Shown one piece after another: positions 63,354 to 64,000 of a DNA stretch of 64,000 bases; within the stretch, counting starts at the first letter, position 1, and each line of letters begins with the position of its first letter. The notes beneath the pieces were generated by a model that had not been told where the DNA came from, made no database searches, and saw nothing but the letters and a program-made list of their open reading frames with translations. The position numbers and the translations under genes are program-made. Source of the stretch: Aurantiochytrium sp. KH105 (lineage: Eukaryota > Sar > Bigyra > Thraustochytrida > Thraustochytriidae); NCBI GenBank assembly GCA_003116975.1, contig BGKB01000001.1, positions 124,001-188,000 on the forward strand, written 5' to 3'.

Positions 63354-64000
63354 TCAAAGAAAGTAAGCGGGGGAAGTCCGCTTGTTTGGGACGCCCCGTG
63401 CGTCCTGAGGAGCGGCCTCGACAATCTTGAACTGCTTGCCGAGATTCTCGTCGAGCTCGAGAATAGCCGCGACGTTTCCGCAGCGGTAGCAGTAGTTTGG
63501 CGCCGACCATACAGTAACGAGCGACTCGTCGAACATCCACTTGTAGCCCTCCATGACGAGCTGGTGTGCGCGGCAAATGAGGTCGATCTTGTTGGTGTGG
63601 TTGAACTTATCGACAACGTCTTTACCAAAAAGGTAGCCTGCCCCGCGCGGACTCAGGCCCCAGCCGTCAATGTCCTCTGGGTCACTCCACATGAGGTCGC
63701 ACATGGCACCGTCGTGGGGCACCTCTTGTTTTCTGTCAATGATGCGAATCTGGTCGAGCGTGTTGATTGAGGGGGAGAGTCCGCCATGCACGGCGAAGAT
63801 CTTGTCCTCGATGATGGCCGAGAGGCTGAGAAAGTCAAAGATCTCCGTGCAGTAGCGCCAAACGTTGACAGAGCCATACTTTCGCAGGCACTCGTCGTAA
63901 AAGCCGTACACCTGAGTGATCTGCCGCGACTCGTGGTTGCCGCGAATGAGCGTGATTCTGTCTGGATACCTGACCTTGAGAGCCAGCAGCAAGAGAAAGG
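63354..64000 (-). CDS. PPP4C: Serine/threonine protein phosphatase 4 catalytic subunit (PP4C), C-terminal part, cut by window edge
   Basis: The frame enters at the right edge and ends at TGA 63354-63356, leaving about 215 residues of the ~307 expected. PP4 is a PP2A-type phosphatase acting in DNA damage response, centrosome function and signalling. Catalytic and metal residues are visible: RGNHESRQ, the VHGGLSPS strand with its histidine, [10 protein letters not shown], and YCYRCGN. PP4 rather than PP2A or PP6 is indicated by the near-identity of [36 protein letters not shown] and [12 protein letters not shown] to PP4 proteins. The C-terminal YFL is the conserved tail whose leucine is methylated in PP2A-type enzymes. 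The metal ligands in the first ~90 residues lie outside the window. Confidence 0.95.
   Translation of the reverse strand, partial: FLLLLALKVRYPDRITLIRGNHESRQITQVYGFYDECLRKYGSVNVWRYCTEIFDFLSLSAIIEDKIFAVHGGLSPSINTLDQIRIIDRKQEVPHDGAMCDLMWSDPEDIDGWGLSPRGAGYLFGKDVVDKFNHTNKIDLICRAHQLVMEGYKWMFDESLVTVWSAPNYCYRCGNVAAILELDENLGKQFKIVEAAPQDARGVPNKRTSPAYFL

Noticed and set aside
1-64000. Search for transposons, LTR or virus-like elements and CRISPR-like arrays
   Set aside because: No reverse transcriptase, integrase, transposase or capsid-like translation, no terminal repeats around any gene, and no regularly spaced repeat array beyond microsatellites and the coding 57-bp repeat.

Overview
This is nuclear DNA from a gene-dense, almost intron-free, GC-rich eukaryote. 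The best guess is a thraustochytrid-like labyrinthulomycete (stramenopile). That is an inference from single-exon genes up to about 7.9 kb, a one-chain cytosolic-type acetyl-CoA carboxylase, ciliary genes (kinesin-9, CYB5D1), Pol III and autophagy genes, and many simple repeats between genes. No species marker is present. I see nineteen protein-coding genes, two of them cut by the window edges, one 689-bp assembly gap, and no convincing RNA gene, transposon, retroelement or CRISPR array.

Left part (1-25.3 kb): the 3' end of a homoserine O-acetyltransferase gene; a giant FANCM-type DNA-repair helicase that also carries Tudor-like and PHD/extended-PHD chromatin-reader modules; a small coiled-coil protein; a kinesin-9 motor; a RecB-type nuclease fused to an SF1 helicase; ATG13; the axonemal protein CYB5D1; and an unrecognised multi-pass membrane protein.

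Middle (25.3-39 kb): a 3.2-kb repeat-rich non-coding stretch holding the gap, then the 2,352-residue acetyl-CoA carboxylase. Its codon use is extremely C/G-ending, and it has a candidate SNF1/AMPK site where yeast Acc1 has Ser1157. A PHO80/PCL-type cyclin follows.

Right part (39-64 kb): a large secreted or membrane protein with four copies of a stramenopile-type beta-rich repeat; a BK-like RCK potassium channel; an EF-hand/leucine-rich-repeat protein; the RNA polymerase III subunit RPC5 (POLR3E), whose 3' coding end overlaps by 17 bp a degenerate class II photolyase-like gene; the GTPase DRG2; an unrecognised helical protein; and the C-terminal two thirds of the PP4 catalytic subunit.

The genes do not form one pathway. 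Loose themes are genome maintenance (FANCM-like, nuclease-helicase, photolyase-like), nutrient and TOR/SNF1-related growth control (ATG13, ACC1, PHO80-type cyclin, PP4), and flagellar function (kinesin-9, CYB5D1). Start codons were set to the first in-frame ATG, because open frames often run upstream of it. The most unusual genes are the FANCM chromatin-reader fusion, the divergent photolyase-like protein with a 19-residue tandem repeat, and the nuclease-helicase fusion.
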